Below are positions 17,046-25,866 of a stretch of DNA of 64,000 nucleotides, piece after piece. A program made the position numbers and the translations under genes. The stretch's first letter is position 1. Every line of letters begins with the position of its first letter. The notes below the pieces were generated by a model. That model had not been told where the DNA came from, did no database searches, and saw only the letters and a list, made by a program, of their open reading frames with translations. The DNA is from Nonomuraea deserti (lineage in GTDB: Bacteria > Actinomycetota > Actinomycetes > Streptosporangiales > Streptosporangiaceae): contig NZ_SMKO01000009.1 of the NCBI RefSeq assembly GCF_004348685.1, forward strand, positions 1-64,000. Reading direction: 5' to 3'.

Positions 17046-19057
17046 CGGCGGACGTCCTCATGGCCGTGGAGGAGCCGGGCGGGAAGGTCGTCGAGGTGGT
17101 GGCCGGCGCGGGCGGGCCCGAGATGCTGCTGCGCCGCCGCGACATGGACGGGTCGTACCTGCGGGCCCCGCTGAGCGGCATGCTCACCGCCTCCACGGGC
17201 CGTCCGTGGCGCATCGAGCCCGCCTTCGGCGACTCCGTCCGCGTACGTTCGGCGGGCGGGACCGTCGTCGTCACGGCCGGGCTCGGGCCGCTGAGCGCCC
17301 GGCTCGAGCTGGCCTTCGCCCCCGGCGGCCTGCTCACCCTCACCACCACCTGGCGCAACGACGCCGATCAGGAGGTCACCGACGTGGCGGCCGGCCTCCT
17401 GCTGCCCCTCCCCACCGCGGACGCGCACGTCACCATGCCCGGCGTCCTCTACAACGGCAACCCCTCATCCGACCCGCGCAGGAAGGTCCCCCGCGAGGGG
17501 TTCGTGGGCGAGGAGCACCGCCTGCCCATCCCCGCCGTCAACGCCGCCTGGGACGGCCGCTACGTCAGCCTGTTCGCGCACCCCACGGCGACCAGGCTCG
17601 ACGACGGCACGGTCGCGTACGGCTCGCTCGGCGTCGTACGGGCGCCGGGCCTCACCGTCGCGGCCATGACCGGCGTGATCGCCTTCGACGGCAAGCCGGA
17701 CGTCTGCTACGTCAGCAAGGCGGAGGTGGCGGACCGGCCCCTCGGCTACCGCGACCTGGCACCCGGCGAGACCGTCACCACCCGCCACACCCTCGACTGG
17801 GGCCCGGTCGAGCCGCGCGGCCTCGGCTTCACGAAACTCGTTCACACCCGCCTCTACGACGACCGGGGCGCCAGGCCGCTGTCCCGCGACGAGATCGTCC
17901 GGCTCAAGGCGAACGCCATGGACGCGCGCTGGGCGGGCGACGGCTACCTCGCCTACGACGGCACCCGGCCGGGCAGGCCCCGCTCCTACCTGTACGGCTG
18001 GACGGGCCAGTGCATGAAACTGGCCCGCTGCGACGCCGAACTCGGCCTCGACCGCGACGAGCCGGAGCGGGTCGGGCGCGCCCGCCGCGCCGCCGGCTTC
18101 TACGTCGAGGGCAGCCGGACCTCCGTACGCGGGTTGCGCCACGGCCGCTACCTGCTCGACGAGGACAGGTGGGAGACGTTCCGCAAGGACGGCGCCGGCT
18201 TCGTCTCCAGCCGCGCCCACGGCGAGACGGTCGCCGACCTGGCCGAGCTCGCGCTGCGGTTCCGCGAGGCGGGCCTGGCGGCGCCGCCGGCCTGGGAGGA
18301 GGCGGTGGAGGACGCCGCCGCGTTCTTCTGGCGGACCCGGCTGCCCGACGGCATCGTCCCGCTCGGCTGGACGCCCGGCGGCGTCCCGTTCTCCCCCATG
18401 ATCACCGCGGCGGGGGTGGTGTGCGTGCAGGCCCTGCTGGGCGCGTACCGGCTGGGCGGCGAGAAGGTGTGGCTGCGGCGCGCTGAGGAGATGCTGGGCC
18501 AGTACCACCGGCTGCACGCGGCCACGTTCGAGCGGCCCTTCGCCCACGCCACCCTCGACGCCAGCGGGGAGGACAAGGAGGCCGGGATGTACTACTTCCA
18601 GGCCGCCTTCGAGCTCTACCGCCTCACCGGGCGGGAGACTTATGCGCGGTGGGCGGAGACGGCGGCCGACTGGCTGCTGACGTTCGTCTACGTGTGGTCG
18701 CCCGAGTTCGACGAGGGCAGCACGTTCGAGCGGCGCGGCTTCAAGGCGTGCGGCTGGCCGGCGGTCAGCGTGCAGAACCACCACCTCGACGTGTTCTTCC
18801 CGACGTCCGAGCTGATGGAGTTCGGCCTGATGACCGGCGAGGCCCGCTACGTGGAACGCGCCGAGACGATCCTGCACGCCATGGGCCAGGGCATCTGCAC
18901 GGAGCCCGGCGACTGGGGCTTCGACGTGCCCGGGGAGCAGGGCGAGGGGTTCTTCCAGACCAACTGGCAGCGCAAGGGCGAGGCGAACACGTGGAACCCG
19001 TCCTGGGTGATCGCCCTGCCCCTCCACCACGCGCTGCGCACGAGGAAGGTGTCATGA
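17042..19057 (+). CDS. Unknown 671-residue two-domain carbohydrate-active-like protein
   Basis: Starts at an ATG overlapping the preceding stop. Residues 1-260 are beta-rich with alternating strands (a sandwich like those preceding many glycosidase catalytic domains). Residues 280-670 are helical with repeated aromatic pairs (YLYGWTGQCMKLARCDAELG, EAGMYYFQAAFELYRLTG, AVSVQNHHLDVFFPTSELME), typical of an (alpha/alpha)6 toroid as in GH88, GH105 or GH127 relatives. No family could be assigned with confidence. There is no signal peptide, so it should act in the cytoplasm. Position between DUF5605-like genes and a GH28 supports a role in depolymerising imported pectin fragments. Candidate acid residues are in the EDKEAGMYYF and DEGSTFERRG segments. 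Confidence 0.7.
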   Translation: MTADVLMAVEEPGGKVVEVVAGAGGPEMLLRRRDMDGSYLRAPLSGMLTASTGRPWRIEPAFGDSVRVRSAGGTVVVTAGLGPLSARLELAFAPGGLLTLTTTWRNDADQEVTDVAAGLLLPLPTADAHVTMPGVLYNGNPSSDPRRKVPREGFVGEEHRLPIPAVNAAWDGRYVSLFAHPTATRLDDGTVAYGSLGVVRAPGLTVAAMTGVIAFDGKPDVCYVSKAEVADRPLGYRDLAPGETVTTRHTLDWGPVEPRGLGFTKLVHTRLYDDRGARPLSRDEIVRLKANAMDARWAGDGYLAYDGTRPGRPRSYLYGWTGQCMKLARCDAELGLDRDEPERVGRARRAAGFYVEGSRTSVRGLRHGRYLLDEDRWETFRKDGAGFVSSRAHGETVADLAELALRFREAGLAAPPAWEEAVEDAAAFFWRTRLPDGIVPLGWTPGGVPFSPMITAAGVVCVQALLGAYRLGGEKVWLRRAEEMLGQYHRLHAATFERPFAHATLDASGEDKEAGMYYFQAAFELYRLTGRETYARWAETAADWLLTFVYVWSPEFDEGSTFERRGFKACGWPAVSVQNHHLDVFFPTSELMEFGLMTGEARYVERAETILHAMGQGICTEPGDWGFDVPGEQGEGFFQTNWQRKGEANTWNPSWVIALPLHHALRTRKVS

Positions 19058-20364
19058 ACGAGGAAGAGGCCTGGCGGTACGCGGACGAGCTGCGTGACCG
19101 GGTGCGTCCGCCGGAGTTCCCCGACCGGTGGTTCGACGTCACCGACTTCGGGAGCGGGGGCACGTGGACCGGGGCGTTCCGGGCCGCGATCGAGGCCTGC
19201 CACGAGAGGGGCGGCGGGCACGTGCGGGTGCCGCCCGGCACGTACCTTACTGGCGCGATCCACCTGCTCAGCAACGTGGATTTGCACGTGGGGGAGGGCG
19301 CGACGATCCTGTTCAGCACCGATCCCGCCGACTACCTCCCGGCCGTCTTCACCCGCTTCTCGGCCATCGAGTGCTACAACTACTCCCCCTTCATCTACGC
19401 CCACGGCCAGGAGAACATCGCCGTCACCGGCACCGGGACGCTCGACGGCGGGGCCGGACCCGAGCACTGGTGGTGGTGGGTGGGCACGCCGGCCTTCGGC
19501 TGGAAGCCGGGCATGCCGCACGAGGCCGGCGACTGGGCCGCGTTGCAGCGGATGGCCGCGGACGGGGTGCCGGTCGAGGAGCGCGTGTTCGGCGCGGGCC
19601 ACCACCTGCGGCCGAACATGATCCAGCCGTACCTGTGCCGCAACGTGCTCGTCGAGGGTGTGCGCATCGTGCGCTCCCCCATGTGGGAGATCCATCCGGT
19701 ACGGTGCGAGAACGTCCTGGTCAGGAACGTCTCGATCTACTCGCGCGGGCCCAACAACGACGGCTGCGACCCGGAGAGCTGCCGCTCCGTGGTGATCTCG
19801 GGCTGCGTCTTCGACGTCGGCGACGACTGCATCGCCATCAAGGCCGGCCGCGGTCCCGACGGCCGGCGGGTGGGGGTGCCGTGCGAGGACGTGCTGATCG
19901 AGGACTGCGACATGCGCTACCGGTACGGCTCGGTCGCCATCGGCACGGACACCACCGGCGGCATCCGCAACGTCTTCGTCCGCCGCTGCCGCTGGGGCGG
20001 CCCCGGACTCTACTTCGGCCTCTACATCAAGACGAACTCCGTGCGGGGCGGCTACGTGGAGAACGTCTACGTCAAGGACGTCGAGATCAGCGAGCTGACC
20101 AAGGAGGCCGTCTCCATCGACCTCTACCACGGCGACGGCCACAACGGCGACGACCCGCCCCCCATCCGCAACATCAACGTGGCAGGGCTGCGCAGCGACC
20201 GGACGCGCAGCGCGTACCTGCTGCGGGGGTATCCCGAGCAGCCCTTGAGGGACATCACGATCAGGGACAGCACGTTCGCCCACGTGCAGCGCGCGGACGT
20301 GGCCGGCGACGTGGCCGGGTTGACGCTCTCAGACGTCAAGGTGGGCCCCGCACGACCTGGGTGA
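19054..20364 (+). CDS. Cytoplasmic GH28 polygalacturonase-like enzyme
   Basis: A 436-residue right-handed beta-helix hydrolase of galacturonan or rhamnogalacturonan backbone. It keeps the GH28 acids in GPNNDGCDPES and GDDCIAIKAG. The GHG motif is replaced (YGSVAIGTDTTGG) and the RIK motif reads YIK. No signal peptide is present, so it should work on imported oligosaccharides, unlike the exported paralogue at 54652 with which it shares the Trp-rich segment and GHHLRPN block. The ATG overlaps the previous stop by four bases. It is the last gene of the operon, and its 3' end overlaps the convergent minus-strand gene by 29 bases. Confidence 0.85.
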   Translation: MNEEEAWRYADELRDRVRPPEFPDRWFDVTDFGSGGTWTGAFRAAIEACHERGGGHVRVPPGTYLTGAIHLLSNVDLHVGEGATILFSTDPADYLPAVFTRFSAIECYNYSPFIYAHGQENIAVTGTGTLDGGAGPEHWWWWVGTPAFGWKPGMPHEAGDWAALQRMAADGVPVEERVFGAGHHLRPNMIQPYLCRNVLVEGVRIVRSPMWEIHPVRCENVLVRNVSIYSRGPNNDGCDPESCRSVVISGCVFDVGDDCIAIKAGRGPDGRRVGVPCEDVLIEDCDMRYRYGSVAIGTDTTGGIRNVFVRRCRWGGPGLYFGLYIKTNSVRGGYVENVYVKDVEISELTKEAVSIDLYHGDGHNGDDPPPIRNINVAGLRSDRTRSAYLLRGYPEQPLRDITIRDSTFAHVQRADVAGDVAGLTLSDVKVGPARPG

Positions 20365-20764
20365 CCGTTCCCCGGCGGAGCGGGCATGGGTGGGAGGCGT
20401 GGCGGTTGGGGCAGCAGATCACTCCGAGCGTGACGAACCGGCCGCCGTGCAGCCATTCGCCCCACTGCACGTCCACGCCCCCGGACAGCAGATCGCGGGC
20501 GGTGTCCAGCCGCTCGTGGAGCGGGATCCCCTCGGGCCGCAGCGCGTCGCGTACCTTGCCGTACTCCCCCGCCAGCCAGCCGACCGCCTGCTCGACCTCA
20601 TGGAACGTTCCAGCGACGTGCGAGGCGGGCTTGGCCAGCCAGTCGCCGGTCCTCATCGGCGGCAGCACCGACGAGGAGAAGGCGGGCGAGGACGGCCGCC
20701 GCTCGGCCTCGTTCTCGCAGTCGGTCCCCGGGCCGACCCACTGGTAGGCGTGCCAATGCATCAT
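20336..20764 (-). CDS. Hypothetical protein, 142 residues
   Basis: No family recognised. The ATG at 20764 (MMHWHAYQWVG) is chosen because GGGGAG lies nine bases upstream; a second ATG follows directly. The sequence is charged, lacks membrane segments, and has a helical middle (EQAVGWLAGEYGKVRDALR) and a Cys pair near the end (ITLGVICCPNRH-like segment). It converges on and overlaps the GH28 gene. It is probably unrelated to pectin use and begins the minus-strand block. Confidence 0.6.
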   Translation of the reverse strand: MMHWHAYQWVGPGTDCENEAERRPSSPAFSSSVLPPMRTGDWLAKPASHVAGTFHEVEQAVGWLAGEYGKVRDALRPEGIPLHERLDTARDLLSGGVDVQWGEWLHGGRFVTLGVICCPNRHASHPCPLRRGTVTQVVRGPP

Positions 20765-20861
20765 GCGGAGCTCCCCTGGAGTCGCGGGGCGGCGGCCCAT
20801 GCTTGCTCGGATCGGCAGGGACCGCCTTGGCCGGGCAGTGCCAGATGCCGGACCACCACGC

Positions 20862-21422
20862 CTACCCACCCCGGCCCGTCCTGAGCGAGGCGTTTCCGCG
20901 CATCCTGTGCGACCACTCGGTCAGTACGGCGTAGTCGGCGTCGCCGAGGCCCTGGCGGGGATCGACGCGATGGAGCAGTGCCCGCCCCCGGTGGTGCGCG
21001 GACACCCAGGCGCGATCCACGTCGGTGATCTCGTCGTCCACCCAGGCGAACGGGCGCCCCGCCGCCCAGCCGACGAGGGCGCGGGTCTTCCAGTGCATCC
21101 CGTTCCGCTCGTCCTGCTCGTCGACGTCGGAGGGCTCCGGCCAGTCCACCACGGGCAACCGCGGCAGGCCGAGTATGGGCGCGACGCACTCGTTCGCGTC
21201 CTCCATCCAGGTTGTGGCCCAGACCAGCTCGCAGGGCAGTGTGCTTAGCCGGGGCCCGTGCGCGGGGTTGATCCTGGCCAGGAGGGGATTCGACTCCAGT
21301 GACGCGCCGCTCGTCGGATAGGCCGGATGCCCGTCGGGGTGGTGCTCCGGTGGCGGGCCGAAGGGAATGAGCGGCCCGTCGACGTCGAGGAAGAGCAAGG
21401 GGCGCTGCGCGGGACCGGTCAC
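20862..21422 (-). CDS. HAD-like hydrolase domain protein
   Basis: A 186-residue protein opening with the HAD motif I LLFLDVDGPLIPFG, where the first Asp would be the phospho-acceptor. It has the later acidic pair FAWVDDEITDVD (motif IV-like) and ATTWMEDAN (motif II-like Thr). This pattern fits the small HAD_SAK-type group rather than full HAD phosphatases; the substrate is unknown. A GTG at 21422 puts the motif near the N-terminus; an upstream ATG at 21461 would add 13 residues. No clear ribosome binding site marks either. Confidence 0.65.
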   Translation of the reverse strand: MTGPAQRPLLFLDVDGPLIPFGPPPEHHPDGHPAYPTSGASLESNPLLARINPAHGPRLSTLPCELVWATTWMEDANECVAPILGLPRLPVVDWPEPSDVDEQDERNGMHWKTRALVGWAAGRPFAWVDDEITDVDRAWVSAHHRGRALLHRVDPRQGLGDADYAVLTEWSHRMRGNASLRTGRGG

Positions 21423-21591
21423 GGTTGCACGACCGTAGCGAGTCCGAGCGGGCCGCGACAACCCCGTGAGACTGCGCTCCCCCGCCGGTCCAACCGGACG
21501 CGGGCCTCAGGGATTTTCACGGCGGCCCACGGCACCAGGCTCCCGGCTGGAGTGACATCGATTCTGGCATCGGCAGGGCGAGCCCCGGAGC

Positions 21592-21987
21592 TTAGAGCTT
21601 GATCACGTCGAGGCCGGGCATCTCGTCGTAGTCCGAATCCTGAGTGACGACGGGGACTTTGTGGGCGATGGCCGTGGCGGCGATCCAGCTGTCGTTGATG
21701 GGCGCCTTGCGCCCTGCGACTCTGAGGCGGGAGACCAGCAGGGACCAAGCGTCCGAGACAGCCTCGTCGATGACGATGGGTTCGAAGCGCTCGGCGAGTT
21801 GGTAGGTGGACAGCCGCCGGGCCGATGTCTCGGAGTCACGAGCCTGCAGCACGCCCAGTCTGAGCTCCCCGAGGGTCACGACTGAGACGCCCCATTCGTA
21901 GTCAGCGAACCGAGCGGCATCGAAGCGCTCTGCTTCCAAGCCAATGAAGACCGAGGTGTCGGCCAATGCGCGCTTGCGTTCTACCAC
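21592..21987 (-). CDS. PIN-domain ribonuclease toxin (VapC-like)
   Basis: A 131-residue PIN-domain protein. The metal-binding acids are visible: Asp10 in ADTSVFIG, Glu in TLGELRLG, Asp in INDSWIAATA and Asp in TQDSDYDEM. PIN toxins cleave tRNA or rRNA. The gene overlaps the antitoxin upstream by seven bases, the normal toxin-antitoxin arrangement, so it should be co-translated and neutralised by that protein. Confidence 0.88.
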   Translation of the reverse strand: MVERKRALADTSVFIGLEAERFDAARFADYEWGVSVVTLGELRLGVLQARDSETSARRLSTYQLAERFEPIVIDEAVSDAWSLLVSRLRVAGRKAPINDSWIAATAIAHKVPVVTQDSDYDEMPGLDVIKL

Positions 21988-22235
21988 GGTAGATCGTCTG
22001 TCGTCTCGGTGAGGGTTTCCCGCAGTTCCCCTGCCAGACCTGTCGTGTCCGAGCCCAGGCGAGCCAGCTCACTGCCGACCTCGACAGCAGAGATCCACCG
22101 GCGGCGGCGCGTGAACGGGATGATCTTCGCAATCGGCTGACCATCCCTGAGCACCTCGATCTCCTCGCCGCTTTCGACGCGCCGCAGAACATCGGCCGTA
22201 TGGTTTCGGAGTTCTCGGGCTGGAATAGCAGTCAT
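21981..22235 (-). CDS. Phd/YefM-type antitoxin
   Basis: An 84-residue antitoxin. The N-terminal DNA-binding fold is typical (MTAIPARELRNHTADVLRRV, then GEEIEVLRDGQPIAKIIPF); the C-terminal part would wrap the PIN toxin. The ATG at 22235 is preferred over an upstream in-frame ATG because the protein then starts exactly at the conserved Phd N-terminus and because a good promoter sits directly in front. Such antitoxins usually repress their own promoter with the toxin as co-repressor. Confidence 0.85.
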   Translation of the reverse strand: MTAIPARELRNHTADVLRRVESGEEIEVLRDGQPIAKIIPFTRRRRWISAVEVGSELARLGSDTTGLAGELRETLTETTDDLPW

Positions 22236-22241
22236 GCAACA

Positions 22242-22271
22242 AGTGTAGAAGATTTGCGACGCCCGTAGCAA
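22242..22271 (-). promoter_or_regulatory. Promoter of the toxin-antitoxin pair, probably leaderless
   Basis: On the minus strand TTGCTA (22266-22271) and TACACT (22242-22247) are separated by 18 bases, close to sigma70-type consensus. The -10 ends six bases before the antitoxin ATG and there is no ribosome binding site, so the mRNA would begin at or next to the start codon. Confidence 0.55.
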
Positions 22272-22314
22272 GATCATCAACCTGGCTGATCAAGCATCCC
22301 AGGTAAAGGAGGTG

Positions 22315-22836
22315 TCAGGCGCCGTCCTCGTGGTCGGTCAGCAGGAAGTCGGGCCGGTTGCCGCGCCACTCGGGAACGTCCATCGAGTTGAGCGCGGAGA
22401 TCAGTTTCTTCTCCTCGTAGATGAAGTGCGTCTGCATGACCGCCGACAGCGCCCCCACCTCCTCGCGCACCTTGGCGGCCGTGGCGGGGTCCGGCTGCTC
22501 GGGGAGGGATTCGAGGAGCTTGCGCAGGTTTCCCATGAGCCAGTCGAGCTGGTTGTGGTCGCTGCGCAGGTCGGAGAGCACCTTGCGCAACTCGGGGAAC
22601 TCCTCGGCGATCGCCGGGAACGCGCCTCTGTCCTCGCCGGTGTGGTGGCGGGTCAGCGCCGTGCAGAAGGACAGGCAGTGGGCGCGCAGGTCGCGGGGCG
22701 GCAGCCCGTTGCCGTCAAAGTAGTCGTCGATGCCGTCCTGGAGGTCGTCCAGCATCTCGCGCAGCCAGATGTGCACCTCGAGCAGCTGCGTGCCCAGAGC
22801 GGTGAGGCGGTCGCCCGCCCCGGAACGCGCGTTCAT
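22315..22836 (-). CDS. Hemerythrin HHE-domain protein
   Basis: A 173-residue four-helix protein with His/Glu ligands spaced as in bacterial HHE hemerythrin-like proteins (LEVHIWLREML, LTRHHTGEDRGAFP, LRSDHNQLDWLM, MQTHFIYEEKKLI). Such proteins bind a di-iron centre and are linked to oxygen, nitric oxide or oxidant sensing. It lies 51 bases after egtE on the same strand. That fits a shared redox-protection theme, but co-transcription is unproven because a weak hairpin lies at the end of egtE. Confidence 0.85.
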   Translation of the reverse strand: MNARSGAGDRLTALGTQLLEVHIWLREMLDDLQDGIDDYFDGNGLPPRDLRAHCLSFCTALTRHHTGEDRGAFPAIAEEFPELRKVLSDLRSDHNQLDWLMGNLRKLLESLPEQPDPATAAKVREEVGALSAVMQTHFIYEEKKLISALNSMDVPEWRGNRPDFLLTDHEDGA

Positions 22837-22876
22837 CCATCCTCTTCCCTCTGCTGATTCGCTCCACAGTATCCGG

Positions 22877-22900
22877 GCCCGCGCAGGTCAGCACGCGGGC
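22877..22900 (-). terminator. Weak hairpin at the end of egtE
   Basis: A 7-bp stem (22877-22883 with 22894-22900) over a 10-base loop spans the egtE stop codon. It could attenuate read-through into the hemerythrin gene. GC-rich hairpins are frequent by chance here. Confidence 0.3.
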
Positions 22901-24147
22901 GGCCGGGTCGGTCCGTACGGCGCGCTGAGGACGCGGGCCAGGGTGTGCAGGGTTTCGGCCTCCGTACCGGGGGCGGGCGAGACGCGGAGCACGGGCTCTC
23001 GCAGGTCCAGCGGCGCCCTGGCGACGGGTGCGGCGCCCACGAGCAGTCCCGCCGCCGCGGCCCGGGCCCGTGCGGCCTCGACCGAGTCGCCCGCCGGAGG
23101 CCGGAGGGTGACGATGGCCGAGGGCTCGTCGAGCGGCTCGGCCACCTGCCAGCCGCCGGCGCCGTGGAGGAGGTGCCGGGTTGTGCGGCCCAGCTCCGCC
23201 ACGTGCTCGTGCAGGTCCGCGGGGCCGAGCTCCTGGTATTCCCGTACGGCGACGCCGAGCCCGACCCGGGACGCGATCGCTCCCTCCGAACCCTCGTAGC
23301 GGATCGCCCCCGGCAGGGGCTCAGGACTGCCGTCCGCCGCCCACGCATGGCCGCCGAGTGCGGGGGCTGCGGCGTCCATCTCCGTCGCGAGCCCGGGCAC
23401 GATGAGGAAGCCGACCCCGCGCGGGCCGGCGAGCCACTTGCGGGACGTGCCCACGTAGGCGGTCGCGCCCACCCCGCTCACGTCCGTGTGGCCGAAGGAC
23501 TGGCAGGCGTCCAGCACCAGTGGAACCCCGGCGGCGCGGCACAACGCGCCGGCCTCCCGCGCGGGCTGGACGACGCCCCGGTGGGAGGCGATGTGGACCA
23601 GGGTGACCAGGTCCAGCCCCGTGGCGAGCGCGGCATCGAGGCCGTCGAGGTCGAGGCGGGAGTCGGCGTCCACGGGCAGTTCGACGAGCGTCCAGGAGCG
23701 GCCGGCGGCCAGGCGGCGCAGGAGCATCAGGGTGCTGCCGTACTCGGTGCGGGCGAAGCCGACGCGGCTGCCCGGTGGGAGCCGCCAGCCGCCGAGCAGC
23801 GCCGCCATGGCCGCCGTACCGCTCTCCACGAACGCCACATCGCCGGGAGACGCGCCGCCCGCGCCGACCGCCCCGACCGCGCAACCCTCGCCACCCGCGC
23901 CGACCGGACCGGCCGCGAAGCCCTCGCCGATCGCGCCGACCGAACCGCTAGCGCCGATCAGGGTGGCCAGGGCGGACTTCGGCCCGGTGAGGTCGGGCTC
24001 GGCCGCGTAGCCGCCGCGCTCGCGTTCGAGCCGCAGGTGCCCGGCGACCGCGTCGAACACCCGGTCGCCGGGTACGTTGCAGCCGGCCGCGTCGAGATGG
24101 CCCGGCGGCACGACGGATCGTGCCGCCCGCCACGCCTTGCCGATCAC
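22888..24147 (-). CDS. egtE: Ergothioneine biosynthesis PLP-dependent C-S lyase EgtE
   Basis: EgtE cleaves the hercynylcysteine sulfoxide intermediate to ergothioneine using pyridoxal phosphate. The fold-type I aminotransferase features are visible: VLDACQS with Asp213 to hold the PLP nitrogen and GTSRKWLAG with Lys237 as the Schiff-base lysine. The GTG start at 24147 lies ten bases after egtD. Residues 66-99 are a Gly/Ala/Val-rich tandem repeat encoded by a 36-base minisatellite, inserted between the N-terminal helix region and the first catalytic-domain strand. Without it the protein would be of normal length (about 385 residues). The frame is intact, so the enzyme may well be functional. 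Confidence 0.9.
   Translation of the reverse strand: MIGKAWRAARSVVPPGHLDAAGCNVPGDRVFDAVAGHLRLERERGGYAAEPDLTGPKSALATLIGASGSVGAIGEGFAAGPVGAGGEGCAVGAVGAGGASPGDVAFVESGTAAMAALLGGWRLPPGSRVGFARTEYGSTLMLLRRLAAGRSWTLVELPVDADSRLDLDGLDAALATGLDLVTLVHIASHRGVVQPAREAGALCRAAGVPLVLDACQSFGHTDVSGVGATAYVGTSRKWLAGPRGVGFLIVPGLATEMDAAAPALGGHAWAADGSPEPLPGAIRYEGSEGAIASRVGLGVAVREYQELGPADLHEHVAELGRTTRHLLHGAGGWQVAEPLDEPSAIVTLRPPAGDSVEAARARAAAAGLLVGAAPVARAPLDLREPVLRVSPAPGTEAETLHTLARVLSAPYGPTRPPAC
23861..23959 (-). repeat. 36-bp coding minisatellite inside egtE
   Basis: Units 23861-23896 and 23897-23932 share most positions, starting GCGCCGACCG, and a partial third unit follows to 23959. On the coding strand they give a 12-residue repeat of the form GAxGEGxAxGxV. 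The 36-base unit keeps the reading frame. Confidence 0.8.
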
Positions 24148-24157
24148 GCCTGGCCGA

Positions 24158-25138
24158 TCATGCCTGGGCCAGCGCCAGGCTGAAGTCCTCCGCGGGGTCG
24201 GTGAACCAGCGGCTGACGGTGAAGCCGGCCGCGGTCAGCTCGGCGCGCAGGCCGTCAGGGCGGAACTTGGCGCTGATCTCCGTACGCGTCTCCTCCCCCT
24301 CGGCGAAGTCCACGTCCAGGTCGAGCGCCGCGACGTGCACCCGCATGGCCCGGGACGCCCGCAGCCGCATCTCGATCCAGTCGTGCTCCTCGTCGTAGCG
24401 GGCGACGTGCTCGAACGCGTCCGGCTCGAAGTCGGCGTCCAGCTCCCGGTTGATCACGTGCAGCACGTTGCGGTTGAAGGCGGCCGTCACCCCGGCCGCG
24501 TCGTCGTAGGCGGCGACCAGCCGCCTCCTGTCCTTCACCAGGTCGGCCCCGAGCAGGAACGTGTCCCCGGGACGGAGCGTGCCGCGCAACTCCTTCATGA
24601 AGACCCGGCGGGCGTCGGGTTCGAGGTTGCCGATCGTGCCGCCGAGGAAGGCCACCATGCGCCGGCCGGTGCGGGGCAGCAGCCGCAGGTGGCGTTCGAA
24701 GTCGGCGCACACCGCGCGTACCGCCAGCCCCGGGTAGCGTTCGGCCAGCCGCTGCGCCGCCGCGGCGAGCGTGACCGCGTCGACGTCGACCGGCGTGTAG
24801 CCGCGCAGCGTGCCGGCCGCGGTGAGGGCGTCGAGCAGCAGCACGGTCTTCTCGCTGGTGCCCGATCCCAGCTCGACCAGCGTGTCGGCGCCGCTGGCGG
24901 TGGCGAGCTCGGCGGCGCGTTCCCGCAGGATGGCCAGCTCGCGCCGGGTCGGGTAGTACTCGGGCAGCCTGGTGATCTGCGAGAACAGGTCGCTGCCGGC
25001 CTCGTCGTAGAACCATTTGGGCGGCAGGGACTTCGGCGTCGATGTCAGGCCAATCCTGACATCCTTTTCGAGGGAGGAGCGCAAGTAGTCGAGGTCGAGG
25101 TGGTTGATCAGACGCACGGTCGAATGGCTGACGGGCAC
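24158..25138 (-). CDS. egtD: L-histidine N-alpha-methyltransferase EgtD
   Basis: EgtD trimethylates L-histidine with SAM to hercynine, the first committed step of ergothioneine synthesis. At 326 residues it has standard length. Signatures seen: [16 protein letters not shown] near the N-terminus, SAM loop [19 protein letters not shown], and the C-terminal EIS(A)KF motif that holds histidine. The GTG start is preceded by GAGGAG. The gene sits between egtC and egtE, as in other actinobacterial clusters. Confidence 0.96.
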   Translation of the reverse strand: MPVSHSTVRLINHLDLDYLRSSLEKDVRIGLTSTPKSLPPKWFYDEAGSDLFSQITRLPEYYPTRRELAILRERAAELATASGADTLVELGSGTSEKTVLLLDALTAAGTLRGYTPVDVDAVTLAAAAQRLAERYPGLAVRAVCADFERHLRLLPRTGRRMVAFLGGTIGNLEPDARRVFMKELRGTLRPGDTFLLGADLVKDRRRLVAAYDDAAGVTAAFNRNVLHVINRELDADFEPDAFEHVARYDEEHDWIEMRLRASRAMRVHVAALDLDVDFAEGEETRTEISAKFRPDGLRAELTAAGFTVSRWFTDPAEDFSLALAQA

Positions 25139-25158
25139 GGTGTCTCCTCAGGAAAGGG

Positions 25159-25866
25159 TCACATGGGCTGGACGCGCACGCCTTCGGACGAGGCGAGCAG
25201 CAGGCTGCGGTCCGGCACGGCCTGCCAGCCGGGCAGGTCGTCGAGCGGTTCGCTCGCCACGACCACGCCGTCCTGGTGACGGTGGACGAAGAGCGTGTCG
25301 CCCCAGACGGTCGCGGCGATGGACGCGCCGTCGCAGGCGAGCAGGTTCAGGCGGGCGCCGGGGTCCTTCTCCCCGGCGTGGGCGACGACCTCCGTGAGGG
25401 CCTCCCCGAGGTCGGGCTCCGCGCGCAACCGCTGGAAGACGGCGGCGGCGAGCCAGGCGGAGTCGCAGGCGCTCTCGGCGCTGTCGGCGAGCGCCCTGAC
25501 CGCGTCCCGTTCGACGCGGCCGTTGTGGCTGAGCATCCACGGGCCGTCGGTGAACGGCGCGGTGGCGCTCTCCTCGACCGGCATGCCGACGGTGGCGCAC
25601 CGTACGGCTCCCAGCAGGCAGCCCGAGAGGGCGACCTGGGCGAGCGCGGGCAGGTTGGCGTCGGCCCACATCGGGATGGCGCGCCGGTAGCGGACGGGCT
25701 CGGCGCGGGCGGGGTCGTACCAGCCCATGCCGAAGCCGTCGGCGTTGACCGTGCCGTGCCGCTGCCGCCGGGGCGCGTACGACTGGGCGAGCAGGCCGTG
25801 CTCGGGCTCCTGGATCAGCGTGGCCAGGGCGCGGGGGGCGCCCAGCCAGGCCGCGTGCCGGCACAC
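25159..25866 (-). CDS. egtC: Gamma-glutamyl-hercynylcysteine sulfoxide hydrolase EgtC
   Basis: EgtC removes the glutamate from gamma-glutamyl-hercynylcysteine sulfoxide. It is a class II glutamine amidotransferase fold with Cys2 as N-terminal nucleophile (MCRHAAWLG) and the family segments ADGFGMGWYD and LSHNGRVE. The 235-residue length is standard. The GTG start shares one base with the egtB stop (TAGTG), so the two are translationally coupled. Confidence 0.95.
   Translation of the reverse strand: MCRHAAWLGAPRALATLIQEPEHGLLAQSYAPRRQRHGTVNADGFGMGWYDPARAEPVRYRRAIPMWADANLPALAQVALSGCLLGAVRCATVGMPVEESATAPFTDGPWMLSHNGRVERDAVRALADSAESACDSAWLAAAVFQRLRAEPDLGEALTEVVAHAGEKDPGARLNLLACDGASIAATVWGDTLFVHRHQDGVVVASEPLDDLPGWQAVPDRSLLLASSEGVRVQPM

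Noticed and set aside
23861..23959. The egtE repeat as a CRISPR array
   Set aside because: The units are contiguous with no spacers, in frame with a gene, and there are no cas genes.
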